Shown here: piece by piece, positions 50,152 through 59,811 of the stretch | How the letters are laid out: each line of letters begins with the position of its first letter | Position numbering within the stretch: position 1 is the stretch's first letter | Source: Polaribacter glomeratus | GTDB taxonomy: Bacteria; Bacteroidota; Bacteroidia; Flavobacteriales; Flavobacteriaceae | DNA length: 64,000 nt | Direction: 5' to 3' | Assembly (NCBI RefSeq): GCF_002954665.1 | Contig: NZ_MSCM01000002.1 | Span: 1,433,303 to 1,497,302 of the forward strand | Made by a program: the position numbers and the translations under genes | Notes under the pieces: generated by a model | Told to the model about the DNA's origin: nothing | The model's input: the letters and a program-made list of their open reading frames with translations, nothing else | Database searches by the model: none

Positions 50152-52173
50152 ATGAAAAAGTTACTTAACTATTTACCTTTCCACTTTGTGGGATTTCTTA
50201 TCCTCGGAATTTATTTTCAATTCTTTTATCAATTGTGGCAATTTGGTTTTCTTTATTTAATAACATTTAATGCACTTATCTTATTTTTTTTATTAGTTGT
50301 AAGTAACAAGAAAATAATTACTATTTTATGCTTCTTTCTTTTCTTTTTTATAGGTATTTCAAGTACTTATTTTAATAATGATTCAAATTACAGCAACTAT
50401 TATCAACGTCATTTAAAAGAAACCTCTTCTCTAGTTTTAACGATTAATAAAGTTTTAAAAGCTGGCTTTTATCATGATAAATATGAAGTTGAAATTAAAC
50501 AAGTAGGAAATGTAAGAACTAGAGGAAAAGTATTATTAAATATCCTAAAAGATAGCACTATACCTTCTTTAAAAGTAGACGAGTTGTTCTCTATAAATTC
50601 AAGTTTTCAGGAATTAAATCCACCCTTAAATCCGCATCAATTTAATTACAAAACGTATTTAGAAAAACAAGGAATTTATCAGCAGTTATTTTTAGAAAAT
50701 AAACAAATAAAAAGAATCGGTTTTCAAGGTTTTTCTTTGGTAGGGATATCAGCAAAGTTTAGAGATCAAATACAAGAATCACTTAAAGCACACAATTTTA
50801 AAGCAGATGAATTAGCGGTTATAAATGCATTGCTGTTGGGGCAAAGACAAGATATCTCTAAAGAATTAATTGCCGATTATTCAAGAGCAGGTGCAGTTCA
50901 TATTTTAGCTGTATCAGGCTTACATGTTGGTATTATTCTATTGATTTTATCATGGATTTTTAAACCTTTAGAAAGGCTAAAAAAAGGAAAATTTATCAAA
51001 ACAATTTTAGTAGTGCTATTTCTTTGGATGTTTGCCTTTATTGCTGGTCTCTCTGCTTCGGTGGTTCGTGCCGTAACAATGTTTACTTTTTTAGCAATCG
51101 GTTTGTCTTTTCAAAGAAAAAATATCATTGAATTTTCATTGATTTCGTCCATGTTTTTCTTGTTAGTTTTTAAACCTATGTTTTTGTTTGATGTTGGCTT
51201 TCAGCTAAGCTATTTAGCTGTATTTGGTATTATTTGGGTTCAACCAAGATTGTATACAATTTACAAACCAAGATTTAAATTAGTTGATAAATTTTGGCAA
51301 TTAATAACGGTTTCTTTTGCTGCTCAAATAGGAATTTTACCGCTCAGTTTATTTTATTTCCATCAATTTCCAAGTTTGTTTTGGTTGTCAAATTTGATTA
51401 TTATCCCTTTTTTAGGAGCTATTTTAATAGGCGGCATTATAATTATCTTTTTTTCTCTACTTGGTGTTTTACCTCAAATTTTAGCAACACTCTACGGATT
51501 TGTAATTTCATCAATGAATAACTTTGTAGGTTGGATTTCTATGCAAGAACAATTTTTATGGAAAGAGATTTCAATGTCTTTTTTGTGGATGATTTCTTTG
51601 TACTTGCTTATTGCTTTAGGAACTCGTTTTTTGATAGATACATCTGCTAAAAAATTGATTTATTTTTTAATTTCAATTGTAATTATACAAAGCATTTTTG
51701 TTTTTGAAACCCATCAAAAGAAAATAAAAGAAGAGTTTATTGTTTTTCATAAAAGTAGAAATTCTATAATTGGCATTAGAACATTAGGGAAGTTGATTGT
51801 GCATCATGATATAGATAGTTCTATAATTCAAAAATCCAATTTTATAACTTCTTATAGAATAGCAGAAAATGTAGATCAGACGTTTATCAAACATATTCCT
51901 GCTGTTTTTGAATATAAAAAAGAGCAAATTTTAATTATTGACAGTTTAGGTGTTTATCCTTTTAAAGGTGTGAAAAAACCAATAGTAGTGTTGCAATATT
52001 CTCCTAAAATAAATTTAGAAAGATTGATTAAAACAATACACCCAAAACAAATTATTGCTGATGGAAATAATTATAAAAGTTACGTGAAAAAATGGCGAGT
52101 TATTTGTGAAAAGCAAAAAACTCCATTTTATTACACAGGAAAAAATGGAGCTTTTATTTATGATAAAGAATAA
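50152..52173 (+). CDS. ComEC/Rec2-family DNA uptake channel, without metallo-beta-lactamase domain
   Basis: The 673-residue protein has many membrane segments and the ComEC blocks ALLLGQRQDISKELIADYSRAG and HILAVSGLHVGII near residues 222-265. The N-terminal OB-like region (DUF4131) precedes the channel. The C-terminal part (from about 545) does not show the HxHxDH metal site of full-length ComEC. This shortened form is common in Bacteroidota. It probably moves single-stranded DNA across the inner membrane in natural transformation. Confidence 0.88.
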   Translation: MKKLLNYLPFHFVGFLILGIYFQFFYQLWQFGFLYLITFNALILFFLLVVSNKKIITILCFFLFFFIGISSTYFNNDSNYSNYYQRHLKETSSLVLTINKVLKAGFYHDKYEVEIKQVGNVRTRGKVLLNILKDSTIPSLKVDELFSINSSFQELNPPLNPHQFNYKTYLEKQGIYQQLFLENKQIKRIGFQGFSLVGISAKFRDQIQESLKAHNFKADELAVINALLLGQRQDISKELIADYSRAGAVHILAVSGLHVGIILLILSWIFKPLERLKKGKFIKTILVVLFLWMFAFIAGLSASVVRAVTMFTFLAIGLSFQRKNIIEFSLISSMFFLLVFKPMFLFDVGFQLSYLAVFGIIWVQPRLYTIYKPRFKLVDKFWQLITVSFAAQIGILPLSLFYFHQFPSLFWLSNLIIIPFLGAILIGGIIIIFFSLLGVLPQILATLYGFVISSMNNFVGWISMQEQFLWKEISMSFLWMISLYLLIALGTRFLIDTSAKKLIYFLISIVIIQSIFVFETHQKKIKEEFIVFHKSRNSIIGIRTLGKLIVHHDIDSSIIQKSNFITSYRIAENVDQTFIKHIPAVFEYKKEQILIIDSLGVYPFKGVKKPIVVLQYSPKINLERLIKTIHPKQIIADGNNYKSYVKKWRVICEKQKTPFYYTGKNGAFIYDKE

Positions 52174-52174
52174 A

Positions 52175-52720
52175 TTAACTTTTGAACGCTGGCTTAAAAG
52201 CTTTTTGATATTCATTAAATTTTTCTTGACTTGTTAATTCAATATGCTTGTCATCGACCAACATTTTTAGATAAAACTCTAGTTGTTGAGGACCATAGAA
52301 ACCTTTTAAAGGAATTACAAAATCGCCTGTTTCGTTTAAAAAAGCAATTGTAGGATATGCATTTATACCCATGTAATTAGCAAATTCGTGAGAACTATTT
52401 CTTTTGTTTGCCTTAGTTGCATCATAACTAGGATTGCCAAACGAATCTCCTTTATAATTGACAGGTTCATTACCCTCGCCATTAAATTTTACAGCATAAT
52501 AATGTTTGTTAACATACGCTACAACATCTTTATTATGAAAAGTTTCCTTGTCTAAAAGTTTACAAGGGCCACACCAATTAGTGTAAATATCCATCATAAT
52601 TTTTTTAGGATTTTCTTTTTGAAGCGCTAATGCTTTATTTAAAGGCATCCAATTTATTTCTTGCGATGTTGCTTTTAAGTTAAAAGCTAAAATGGTTATA
52701 AGTAAAATTATTTTTTTCAT
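52175..52720 (-). CDS. Secreted thioredoxin-like protein
   Basis: The 181-residue protein has a signal peptide (to ATSQ) and a thioredoxin fold with the CxxC pair Cys50 and Cys53 in TNWCGPCKLLDKETF. The cis-Pro loop GINAYPTIAFLNETG follows. It is a periplasmic disulfide reductase-like protein. The stop codon lies 1 base from the comEC end, so they are convergent with no spacer. Confidence 0.9.
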   Translation of the reverse strand: MKKIILLITILAFNLKATSQEINWMPLNKALALQKENPKKIMMDIYTNWCGPCKLLDKETFHNKDVVAYVNKHYYAVKFNGEGNEPVNYKGDSFGNPSYDATKANKRNSSHEFANYMGINAYPTIAFLNETGDFVIPLKGFYGPQQLEFYLKMLVDDKHIELTSQEKFNEYQKAFKPAFKS

Positions 52721-52785
52721 AATTATAAGTTGTCAAATGATGTGCCAAATTTACAATAAAAAGATTTTTTAAATATTTTAAAACA

Positions 52786-52819
52786 AAAAAACCTCATAAA
52801 CTATAATTTATGAGGTTTT
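52786..52819 (-). terminator. Terminator of the POT transporter gene
   Basis: The arms ACCTCATAAA and TTTATGAGGT around CTATAA form a 10-bp stem flanked by A and T runs. It follows the POT gene stop. Confidence 0.9.
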
Positions 52820-52834
52820 ATTTGTTGTTATTTT

Positions 52835-54373
52835 TTAGTGCACATTACCTAATAATTTTTTCATTAATGGCGATAATACTAATACAATTACACCTGCACC
52901 AATAGCATATAAAGAAATTAAGTGAAAACCGTCTGTGTAAATACTTAATGTTTCTAAGCCGCCAACATTAGCGTTTGTACTTTCTACGGATAATTGTTTA
53001 CCTATAAAGCCTACTATTTGAAATGCATAAGCAGAGGACAAAAACCAAATACCCATCATAAAAGCAACAATATTTTTTGGTGATAAATCTGTTATTTTTG
53101 ATAAACCAACCGGAGACATAAACAACTCTCCAATAGATATAACTAGGTACATAATAAATAAATAAGCAAAAGGAACCATTCCGTTCTCATCTGCACTTGC
53201 GCCACTAATAGAAAGAATATAGAAACTTGCACCCGCTAAAAGTAACCCTAAACCAAATTTATAAGGAGTTCTTGGATTCATCTTATTTTTAGATAAATAT
53301 CCCCATAACAAAGATATAGGAATTGCTAAAATTATGATAAACATAGAATTTAGTGAATTTGTTTGGGCTGCTGTCATAATTCCGCCTAAATCAACATTTC
53401 TTGATGCAAATAAGGTAATTACACTTCCTGATAATTCATGGAAACCCCAGAATAATGTCATAAAAAAGGTAATTAAAATAGCCATAATCAATTTTTTACG
53501 TTGTTCAAGATCTACACCTGCCAATATTTTAATTAAGTAAATAGCAATTCCAACTCCTATTAATAGAAATATAATCCCAACAATATTTTTTTCTCCAATT
53601 AAAAAAGTGTCGTCTGTAGTTATAGATTTGTACGAAGCTAGAATAAAAGCAATTACTGGTACACAAAGAGATGCAACTATGGGTATGAAGGTTTTTTGCG
53701 GAATTCCAACAATTTTCTTTTCATACACTTCCTTGTTTGGCGGTAAACCTTTATCACCAAAAACATTTTTTTTAATTCCGCTCCAAAAGAAAATTAGACC
53801 AGCTAACATTCCTATTCCTGCCAAACCAAAACCATAATGATAGCCATATTTTACAGCTAACCATCCACATAATAGTGGGGCAATCCAGCCTCCAATATTA
53901 ATTCCCATATAGAAAATAGTAAAACCAGAATCTTTTCTTACATCACCATCTTTATATAAAGAGCCTACAAAAGTTGAAATGTTAGGTTTAAAAAACCCAT
54001 TTCCAACAATAATAAAAGCCAATGCTAAGAAAAATGCAATGTCATTTTCAATAGCTAAAACAAAATGCCCAATAGCCATTAAAATTCCACCGAAAAAGAT
54101 AGAACTACGCATTCCTAAGATTTTATCAGAAATTTGACCACCAATAACGGTAGATGCATACACTAAAGAACCATAAGAAGCATATACAGCAGCAGTTGCA
54201 AAATCTCTATTAGACAAAGATTTAAAAATTTCTTCTACCATGTAAAGCGTTAATAACGCTCTCATTCCGTAGAAACTAAAACGTTCCCAAAGTTCTGCAA
54301 AGAACAAGTAAAATAATCCTTTTGGATGACCGAACAACTGTTGCTCTTCTGTAGAAATAATCGATTTTGACAT
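52835..54373 (-). CDS. POT-family proton-coupled peptide transporter
   Basis: The 512-residue protein has about 12-14 membrane helices, the proton-coupling ExxER motif in FAELWERFSFYGMRALL near residues 27-43 and the PTR2 signature region FTIFYMGINIGGWIAPL. It imports di- and tripeptides with protons, complementing the DPP-IV and M20 peptidases in the window. An additional hydrophobic segment around residue 255-275 is usual for bacterial DtpT forms. Confidence 0.93.
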   Translation of the reverse strand: MSKSIISTEEQQLFGHPKGLFYLFFAELWERFSFYGMRALLTLYMVEEIFKSLSNRDFATAAVYASYGSLVYASTVIGGQISDKILGMRSSIFFGGILMAIGHFVLAIENDIAFFLALAFIIVGNGFFKPNISTFVGSLYKDGDVRKDSGFTIFYMGINIGGWIAPLLCGWLAVKYGYHYGFGLAGIGMLAGLIFFWSGIKKNVFGDKGLPPNKEVYEKKIVGIPQKTFIPIVASLCVPVIAFILASYKSITTDDTFLIGEKNIVGIIFLLIGVGIAIYLIKILAGVDLEQRKKLIMAILITFFMTLFWGFHELSGSVITLFASRNVDLGGIMTAAQTNSLNSMFIIILAIPISLLWGYLSKNKMNPRTPYKFGLGLLLAGASFYILSISGASADENGMVPFAYLFIMYLVISIGELFMSPVGLSKITDLSPKNIVAFMMGIWFLSSAYAFQIVGFIGKQLSVESTNANVGGLETLSIYTDGFHLISLYAIGAGVIVLVLSPLMKKLLGNVH

Positions 54374-54702
54374 ATATGTATCCTTTATTTTTGGTTGTTA
54401 GTTTTTATTAAATATTCATCTATAAAATTAGTCTTTTTTACAAACAAATTCAAATGCGTATTTTTTTCTTTTTATGATTTATTGGAGTTTAATATAGAAT
54501 CTTAAACAGATTAAATTTTAAGCGCAATTTTTTTTGTTAAAAAAAATGTGCCATTTAGATATTAAATTCATAAAACTTTGCCAAGTTTACGGAAAAATTT
54601 ACAAAAAAGAGCTTTAAAAAACGGATTCTATTACAATCTTAGTAAAATAGTTCATTAGTTTTTTTGATATCAAAAAGCTAAAGTTGGTTTATTGAGCAAA
54701 AA
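54374..54702. other. Non-coding spacer before the POT gene
   Basis: About 330 bases of very AT-rich DNA upstream of the POT start. I found no gene, repeat or clear promoter box in it. Confidence 0.5.
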
Positions 54703-54735
54703 AAATCTCGATAAATTAATTATTTATCGAGATTT
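54703..54735 (-). terminator. Terminator of the SPFH lipoprotein gene
   Basis: AAATCTCGATAAAT pairs with ATTTATCGAGATTT around a short AT-rich loop. It lies 36 bases after the SPFH gene stop on the minus strand. Confidence 0.88.
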
Positions 54736-54771
54736 AACCGTCTTTATTGAAACTTATTTTTTGTTAGTCTC

Positions 54772-55569
54772 TTATTTATTTGATTCTGTTTCATTAGAGT
54801 CGCCAACAATTAATGGTGTTTTACCATCTGTAATTATAACTTTTGCATTTGCAGATCTTGCTAATTCTCTAAAAGCTTCAATTGCTTTAATTCTTATAAT
54901 TCCGCTTGTTAAACCTTCCGCAATAATAAGTTGTGCGTCTCTTTCTCCTTTTGCATTTATTATTTTTCTTTGTGCTTCTAAGGTTTCTTGATCTAAAACA
55001 AAGGTCATACGCATTGCATCTTGCTCAGCTTGCAGTTTTCTTTCTATAGAGCTCGCTAAACCACTTGGTAATTGAATTCTTTTTAATAAAACAGCAATAA
55101 GTTCAATTCCGTTTGCTTGTTTTTCAATATTTACCATCATCTTGTTTAAGATTTCACTCTCAATCTTTGCTCTCATACCAGAGTGCATATCTTTTGCAAA
55201 AAATTGAGCACAAACATCCGAAGCTGCAGATCTAAAAACACTTGTAATTACAGATTCATAATCTTGACCTAAATTCTCAAGAACAGAGGCAACTTTATTT
55301 GCTTCTAATCTATATAAGATAGATATTTCTGAATTCACACTTAATCCTTCTTTACTAGGCAAACTTAAAACTAATTTTATATTGCTAGTTTTTGTAGATT
55401 CTTTTATTACCCTACTTATAAAAGGGTTGTAAACGATGGTTCCTTGTGTTTTTACTTCTTTAGCAAATTTTCCTAAAGTTTGTTTAATTCCAACTTCTCC
55501 TGGTCTTACTACGGCGCAACTTGACAGTATAAACATTCCTAATAGTGCTATTAAACTTATATTTTTCAT
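54772..55569 (-). CDS. SPFH/prohibitin-domain lipoprotein
   Basis: The 265-residue protein has a lipobox FILSSC (Cys18) and an SPFH domain of the prohibitin type (VRPGEVGIKQTLGKF, FISRVIKESTKTSNIKL, ILYRLEANKVASVLENLG). A long charged helix at about 175-225 (ERKLQAEQDAMRMTFVLDQETLEAQRK spans it) promotes oligomerisation. As a lipoprotein it faces the periplasm, unlike HflK/HflC. Its role is unknown; family members build membrane scaffolds. Confidence 0.88.
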   Translation of the reverse strand: MKNISLIALLGMFILSSCAVVRPGEVGIKQTLGKFAKEVKTQGTIVYNPFISRVIKESTKTSNIKLVLSLPSKEGLSVNSEISILYRLEANKVASVLENLGQDYESVITSVFRSAASDVCAQFFAKDMHSGMRAKIESEILNKMMVNIEKQANGIELIAVLLKRIQLPSGLASSIERKLQAEQDAMRMTFVLDQETLEAQRKIINAKGERDAQLIIAEGLTSGIIRIKAIEAFRELARSANAKVIITDGKTPLIVGDSNETESNK

Positions 55570-55816
55570 GGTTTCTATATTTAGATTTCTTCAAAGGTAA
55601 TTTATTGAATATGTAAAGAATGCCTATATATATTAAACTTAATTATGATAAACATTAAATTTTTTTATTAAAAATGCAATTTATTCATAAAAAATTAGTA
55701 ATAATTTAACAAATACTAATTATTTTTTCAGTATAATTTAGTAATTTAATTTTGTTTTAAAAACCTTACTTTAAAAATCAATAAAATAAATAAAGCCAAT
55801 TTTTTGAAGATTAACA

Positions 55817-55824
55817 TATCTTTG
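55817..55824 (+). promoter_or_regulatory. Promoter -7 box of the HMG-CoA reductase gene
   Basis: TATCTTTG matches TAnnTTTG, 25 bases before the ATG at 55849. The rest of the 280-base spacer is AT-rich without recognisable structure. Confidence 0.55.
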
Positions 55825-55848
55825 CCTTTCTAAGAAAAAAGAACATAG

Positions 55849-57582
55849 ATGTCTAAGATTATTTCTGGGTTTTCCAAATTTACAAAAGAAGAAAAAATTG
55901 ATTGGTTAACTAAAAACTACTTTCACAATCAAACAGAAACTGTAAATATTATAAAGCAATACTGGAATATTGATACCGATTTACAAGAACTTCATGATGA
56001 TTTTATAGAAAATACCATTTCTAATTTCTATATGCCTTATGGTGTTGCACCTAACTTTGTTATCAATGATAGAGAATATGTAATTCCTATGGTTGTAGAA
56101 GAAAGTTCTGTGGTTGCTGCAGCTTCTTTAGTAGCAAAGTTTTGGAGTACAAGAGGTGGTTTTAAAACAAAAGTGCTTGGTACTACAAAAATTGGTCAAG
56201 TACACTTTATGTTTGCCGGCGATAAAAAAGACTTAGAAACTTATTTTAATCAAAATAAAACAGAACTTTATGCTGCTACGGCTTCCATTACTAAAAATAT
56301 GGAAAAACGTGGAGGCGGAATTCTAGCCATCAATTTGGTTGATAAAACAGATAAATTGGCCAACTATTATCAATTGCACATCACTTTTGAAACGAAAGAT
56401 TCAATGGGCGCAAACTTTATCAATTCTTGTTTAGAGGCGATTGCAAAAAAGTTTGAAAATGAAACCATAGAAATTGTGATGAGTATTCTCTCTAATTTTG
56501 TTCCAGAATGTTTGGTAAGAGCAGAAGTGAGTTGTAAAATCGATGAATTAGGAGGAGAAAATCCGCAGAAATTTGCAGAGAAATTTTATCAAGCAGTAAA
56601 AATTGCAGAAATAGAACCTTATAGGGCAGTGACTCATAATAAAGGAATTATGAACGGAATTGATGCGGTCGTTCTTGCTACAGGAAACGATTTTAGAGCC
56701 ATTGAAGCTGGTGCACATGCTTTTGCGTCTAGATCTGGGCAATATACAAGCTTATCTCATTGTTCTATTGATAACGGAATATTTAAATTTTGGATTGAAA
56801 TTCCGCTTGCTTTAGGAACCGTAGGAGGTTTAACAGCATTGCATCCAATGGCAAAATTATCATTAGAAATGCTGCAAAAACCATCGGCAAGAACGTTGAT
56901 GCAAATTACAGCAGCAGCAGGTTTAGCGCAGAATTTTGCAGCTTTAAGAGCTTTAACGACCAAAGGAATACAGCACGGGCATATGAAAATGCACTTGCAA
57001 AATATTCTAAATCAGTTTGAAGCAAACGAATCAGAAAAGGAGATAATTACCGCTTATTTTGATAAAAGAACAGTTTCACATTCTGCTGTAGTAGAAAAAT
57101 TAAATTCTTTAAGAAAACCTATAATTAATTGGGTTAATTTCTTGGATGAAAATATAGTAAGAACTCATTTATCTAAATTAAACATAGCTTCTGAACCTAA
57201 TTTTGGTTCTATGAATGCACAACAAATGATAGAACATGTAAGTGCAGTAACTCAAATTGCAAATGGTAATTGGGTTGTAAATACTTTTGTTTCTGATGAA
57301 AAAACGGCTCGTAGAAAACCATTTTTAAATACGGATGCAGAATTGCAAACTGGTTTTAAAGCATCTTTTTTAGCAGAAGAGCCAAATGAATTAAAATTTA
57401 ATTCTATTGAAGAAGCAATTGATGATTTGGCAGATCAAGTAGCACTTTTTGTAAAAGTTTTTACAGAGGATGACAAAAGAACGGTTGTTCATCCATTTTT
57501 TGGAGAGTTAGATTTTGGCGATTGGCAAAAATTTCAAGTAAAACATTTTACGCATCATTTTAAACAATTTGGTTTGTTATAA
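55849..57582 (+). CDS. HMG-CoA reductase with C-terminal DUF1569/DinB-like domain
   Basis: The 577-residue protein has a class II HMG-CoA reductase body (residues about 1-435): the substrate loop MVVEESSVVAAAS, KDSMGANFINSC, the NADPH-site region, GTVGGLTALHP, and the catalytic His378 in QHGHMKMHLQN. Bacterial class II enzymes are about 430 residues; here about 140 residues more follow. The tail from MNAQQMIEHVSA (455) to HPFFGELDFGDWQKFQVKHFTHHFKQFG (residues about 547-575) has the pattern of DUF1569/DinB-like four-helix proteins, with several metal-binding-type histidines. It makes mevalonate, committing to isoprenoids by the mevalonate route. It overlaps the GHMP kinase by one base. Confidence 0.9.
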   Translation: MSKIISGFSKFTKEEKIDWLTKNYFHNQTETVNIIKQYWNIDTDLQELHDDFIENTISNFYMPYGVAPNFVINDREYVIPMVVEESSVVAAASLVAKFWSTRGGFKTKVLGTTKIGQVHFMFAGDKKDLETYFNQNKTELYAATASITKNMEKRGGGILAINLVDKTDKLANYYQLHITFETKDSMGANFINSCLEAIAKKFENETIEIVMSILSNFVPECLVRAEVSCKIDELGGENPQKFAEKFYQAVKIAEIEPYRAVTHNKGIMNGIDAVVLATGNDFRAIEAGAHAFASRSGQYTSLSHCSIDNGIFKFWIEIPLALGTVGGLTALHPMAKLSLEMLQKPSARTLMQITAAAGLAQNFAALRALTTKGIQHGHMKMHLQNILNQFEANESEKEIITAYFDKRTVSHSAVVEKLNSLRKPIINWVNFLDENIVRTHLSKLNIASEPNFGSMNAQQMIEHVSAVTQIANGNWVVNTFVSDEKTARRKPFLNTDAELQTGFKASFLAEEPNELKFNSIEEAIDDLADQVALFVKVFTEDDKRTVVHPFFGELDFGDWQKFQVKHFTHHFKQFGLL

Positions 57583-58520
57583 TGAACTTTTACTCAAACG
57601 GAAAATTATTATTAACAGGAGAATATTTGGTGCTAGATGGCGCTAAATCATTGGCTATCCCTACAAAATTTGGACAAGATTTAATTGTTGAAAAAATTAA
57701 AGAGTCTCAATTAATTTGGGGTAGTTTTACAGATTCTGGAGAATGTTGGTTTGAAGCTACTTTCGATATACCAAAATTACGTTTAGTTACTTGTACTTTT
57801 AATTCTGAAAAAGAAGGAAATGCAGATTTAATAGCAGAGACGTTGTTGGGGATTTTACAGGAAGCAAGAAATTTAAATCCAGCTTTTTTAACTTCGGATG
57901 AAGGTTTTGTAGTAAAAACAAAACTCACTTTTCCAAGAAATTGGGGATTAGGAAGTTCATCAACATTAATAAACTCTATTGCTGCCTGGGCAAAAGTAGA
58001 TGCTTTTAAATTACTTTGGAATTCCTTTAAGGGAAGCGGTTATGATATTGCTTGTGCACAAAATGATCGTTCTATTTTTTATCAAATTAAAGATCAAGCA
58101 CCAATTATTAAACAAGTAGAATTCAATCCAGCTTTTAAAGACAAGTTGTTTTTTGTACATTTAAATCAGAAGCAAGATTCTAAAGAAGCAATTGCAAAAT
58201 TTAGAGAACATCTTGACTGCGCTCAATATGACATTCAAGGAAAAATAAAAAGAATTTCAGCGATTTCTGATGAGTTTTTATCAGCAAAATCAGTAGAAGA
58301 ATTTGATAAATTAATAGTTGAACATGAACAGATTATTAGTTCAATTATCAAGCTAAAACCAGTAAAAGAGAAATTATTTCCAGATTATTTTGGAGAAATA
58401 AAAAGTTTAGGAGCTTGGGGTGGCGATTTTGTTTTAGTAACTGGAAATGAATCAACACAAGCATACTTTAAAAAGAAAGGATTTGAAACTATATTGACTT
58501 ATAATCAAATGGTTTTATAA
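57582..58520 (+). CDS. GYDIA-family GHMP kinase (mevalonate pathway context)
   Basis: The 312-residue GHMP-fold protein has the family-naming GSGYDIACAQ near residue 150 and the phosphate loop PRNWGLGSSSTLIN. It starts at an ATG that overlaps the HMG-CoA reductase stop by one base. The tight coupling suggests a step in the same pathway (mevalonate or phosphomevalonate kinase-like); the exact substrate is not established by sequence. A short element TCTTGACTGCGCTCAA at 58208-58223 lies in frame inside it, encoding LDCAQ. Confidence 0.85.
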   Translation: MNFYSNGKLLLTGEYLVLDGAKSLAIPTKFGQDLIVEKIKESQLIWGSFTDSGECWFEATFDIPKLRLVTCTFNSEKEGNADLIAETLLGILQEARNLNPAFLTSDEGFVVKTKLTFPRNWGLGSSSTLINSIAAWAKVDAFKLLWNSFKGSGYDIACAQNDRSIFYQIKDQAPIIKQVEFNPAFKDKLFFVHLNQKQDSKEAIAKFREHLDCAQYDIQGKIKRISAISDEFLSAKSVEEFDKLIVEHEQIISSIIKLKPVKEKLFPDYFGEIKSLGAWGGDFVLVTGNESTQAYFKKKGFETILTYNQMVL

Positions 58521-58527
58521 ATACATA

Positions 58528-58559
58528 AAACCTTACAGGTTTTCAAAATCTGTGAGGTC
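58528..58559. repeat. Imperfect inverted repeat, likely dispersed and terminator-like
   Basis: AACCTTACAGGTTTT and AAATCTGTGAGGTC form a long imperfect stem-loop between the GHMP kinase and the flavoprotein genes. From memory, repeats with ACCTGTGAGGTTT-type arms are abundant between flavobacterial genes. Confidence 0.6.
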
Positions 58560-58571
58560 TAATATAAAAAA

Positions 58572-59783
58572 ATGAACAAAATAATAATTATTGGAGGAGG
58601 AGCAGCTGGTTATTTTACAGCGATTAATGCAAAAGAAAATAATCCTGATTTAGACATTATCATCCTTGAAAAAGGAAATGATGTTTTGCAAAAAGTAAGA
58701 ATTTCTGGAGGCGGAAGATGTAATGTTACACATGCCTGTTTTACGCCAAAAGAACTTTGTGAATTTTATCCAAGAGGAGAAAAAGAATTATTGGGACCTT
58801 TTCATCAATTCATGACCGGCGATACTTTTGAATGGTTCGAAAACAGGGGCGTTCCGTTGAAGATTGAAGATGATAATCGTGTTTTTCCAGAGGCAAATAC
58901 AAGTCAAGCTATTATAGATTGCTTTCAAAATGCTGTTGATAACTTAGGCATTAAAGTGTTCACAAACTGCGGAGTAAATTCAGTTTATCAACAAGAAAAT
59001 AAGTGGGTTATCAACACAAAAGAGAAAAATTTTGAAGCTGATAAAGTAGTAATTGCGGCAGGAAGTTCTAAACGTATTTGGGAGTTGTGCGAAACATTAG
59101 ATCACTCAATTATTGAGCCCGTTCCTTCTTTGTTTACTTTTAATATCAACGACAAAAGATTGGTAGATTTATTAGGTATTTCTGTGCCGAGTGCAACGGT
59201 GAAAATTGTAGGTACAAAATTAGAAGCTTCAGGACCTTTGTTAATTACACATTGGGGAATGAGCGGACCGGCGGTTTTAAAACTATCTGCTTTTGGAGCT
59301 AGAATTTTAGCAGACAAAAAGTATCAATACAATGTTGAGGTAAATTGGTTATCAAGACCAACTGAAAAGGTCTTAAATGTACTTTTAAACTTAAAAAAGA
59401 AAGAACCTCGCAAAACAGTGATTTTAAAATCGCCATTTACAGAAATTTCTAAAAGACTGTGGGAGCGTTTTGTGCTTGCATCAGATATAAGAGTTGGTCA
59501 AAATTGGGCAGATTTAAATTCAGCGCAGCTAGAAAATTTAGCAAATCAACTAACAAAAGGGGTTTTTAATGCAAATGGAAGAACCACTTTTAAAGATGAA
59601 TTTGTTACTGCAGGCGGAATAGATTTAAAAGAAATCGATTTTAAACGTTTTGAAAGCAGAAAACATACAAATCTCTTTTTTGTAGGTGAAGTTTTAAATA
59701 TTGACGCAGTTACTGGCGGCTTTAATTTCCAGAATGCTTGGACTAGCGGCTTTATTTGCGCAAAAGCTTTGGCGGAAGAATAG
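58572..59783 (+). CDS. BaiN/HI0933-type FAD-dependent oxidoreductase
   Basis: The 403-residue flavoprotein has the N-terminal FAD site IIIGGGAAGYFTAINA, the HI0933 block ISGGGRCNVTHAC, LLITHWGMSGPAVLKLSA (about 220-237) and the C-terminal VTAGGIDLKEI and GFNFQNAWTSGF. Members include NAD(P)-dependent bile-acid dehydrogenase BaiN; the physiological role in this phylum is unknown. It follows the inverted repeat at 58528-58559. Confidence 0.9.
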   Translation: MNKIIIIGGGAAGYFTAINAKENNPDLDIIILEKGNDVLQKVRISGGGRCNVTHACFTPKELCEFYPRGEKELLGPFHQFMTGDTFEWFENRGVPLKIEDDNRVFPEANTSQAIIDCFQNAVDNLGIKVFTNCGVNSVYQQENKWVINTKEKNFEADKVVIAAGSSKRIWELCETLDHSIIEPVPSLFTFNINDKRLVDLLGISVPSATVKIVGTKLEASGPLLITHWGMSGPAVLKLSAFGARILADKKYQYNVEVNWLSRPTEKVLNVLLNLKKKEPRKTVILKSPFTEISKRLWERFVLASDIRVGQNWADLNSAQLENLANQLTKGVFNANGRTTFKDEFVTAGGIDLKEIDFKRFESRKHTNLFFVGEVLNIDAVTGGFNFQNAWTSGFICAKALAEE

Positions 59784-59811
59784 GTGAATTTCTAGTATCA
59801 CGGAAACTATC

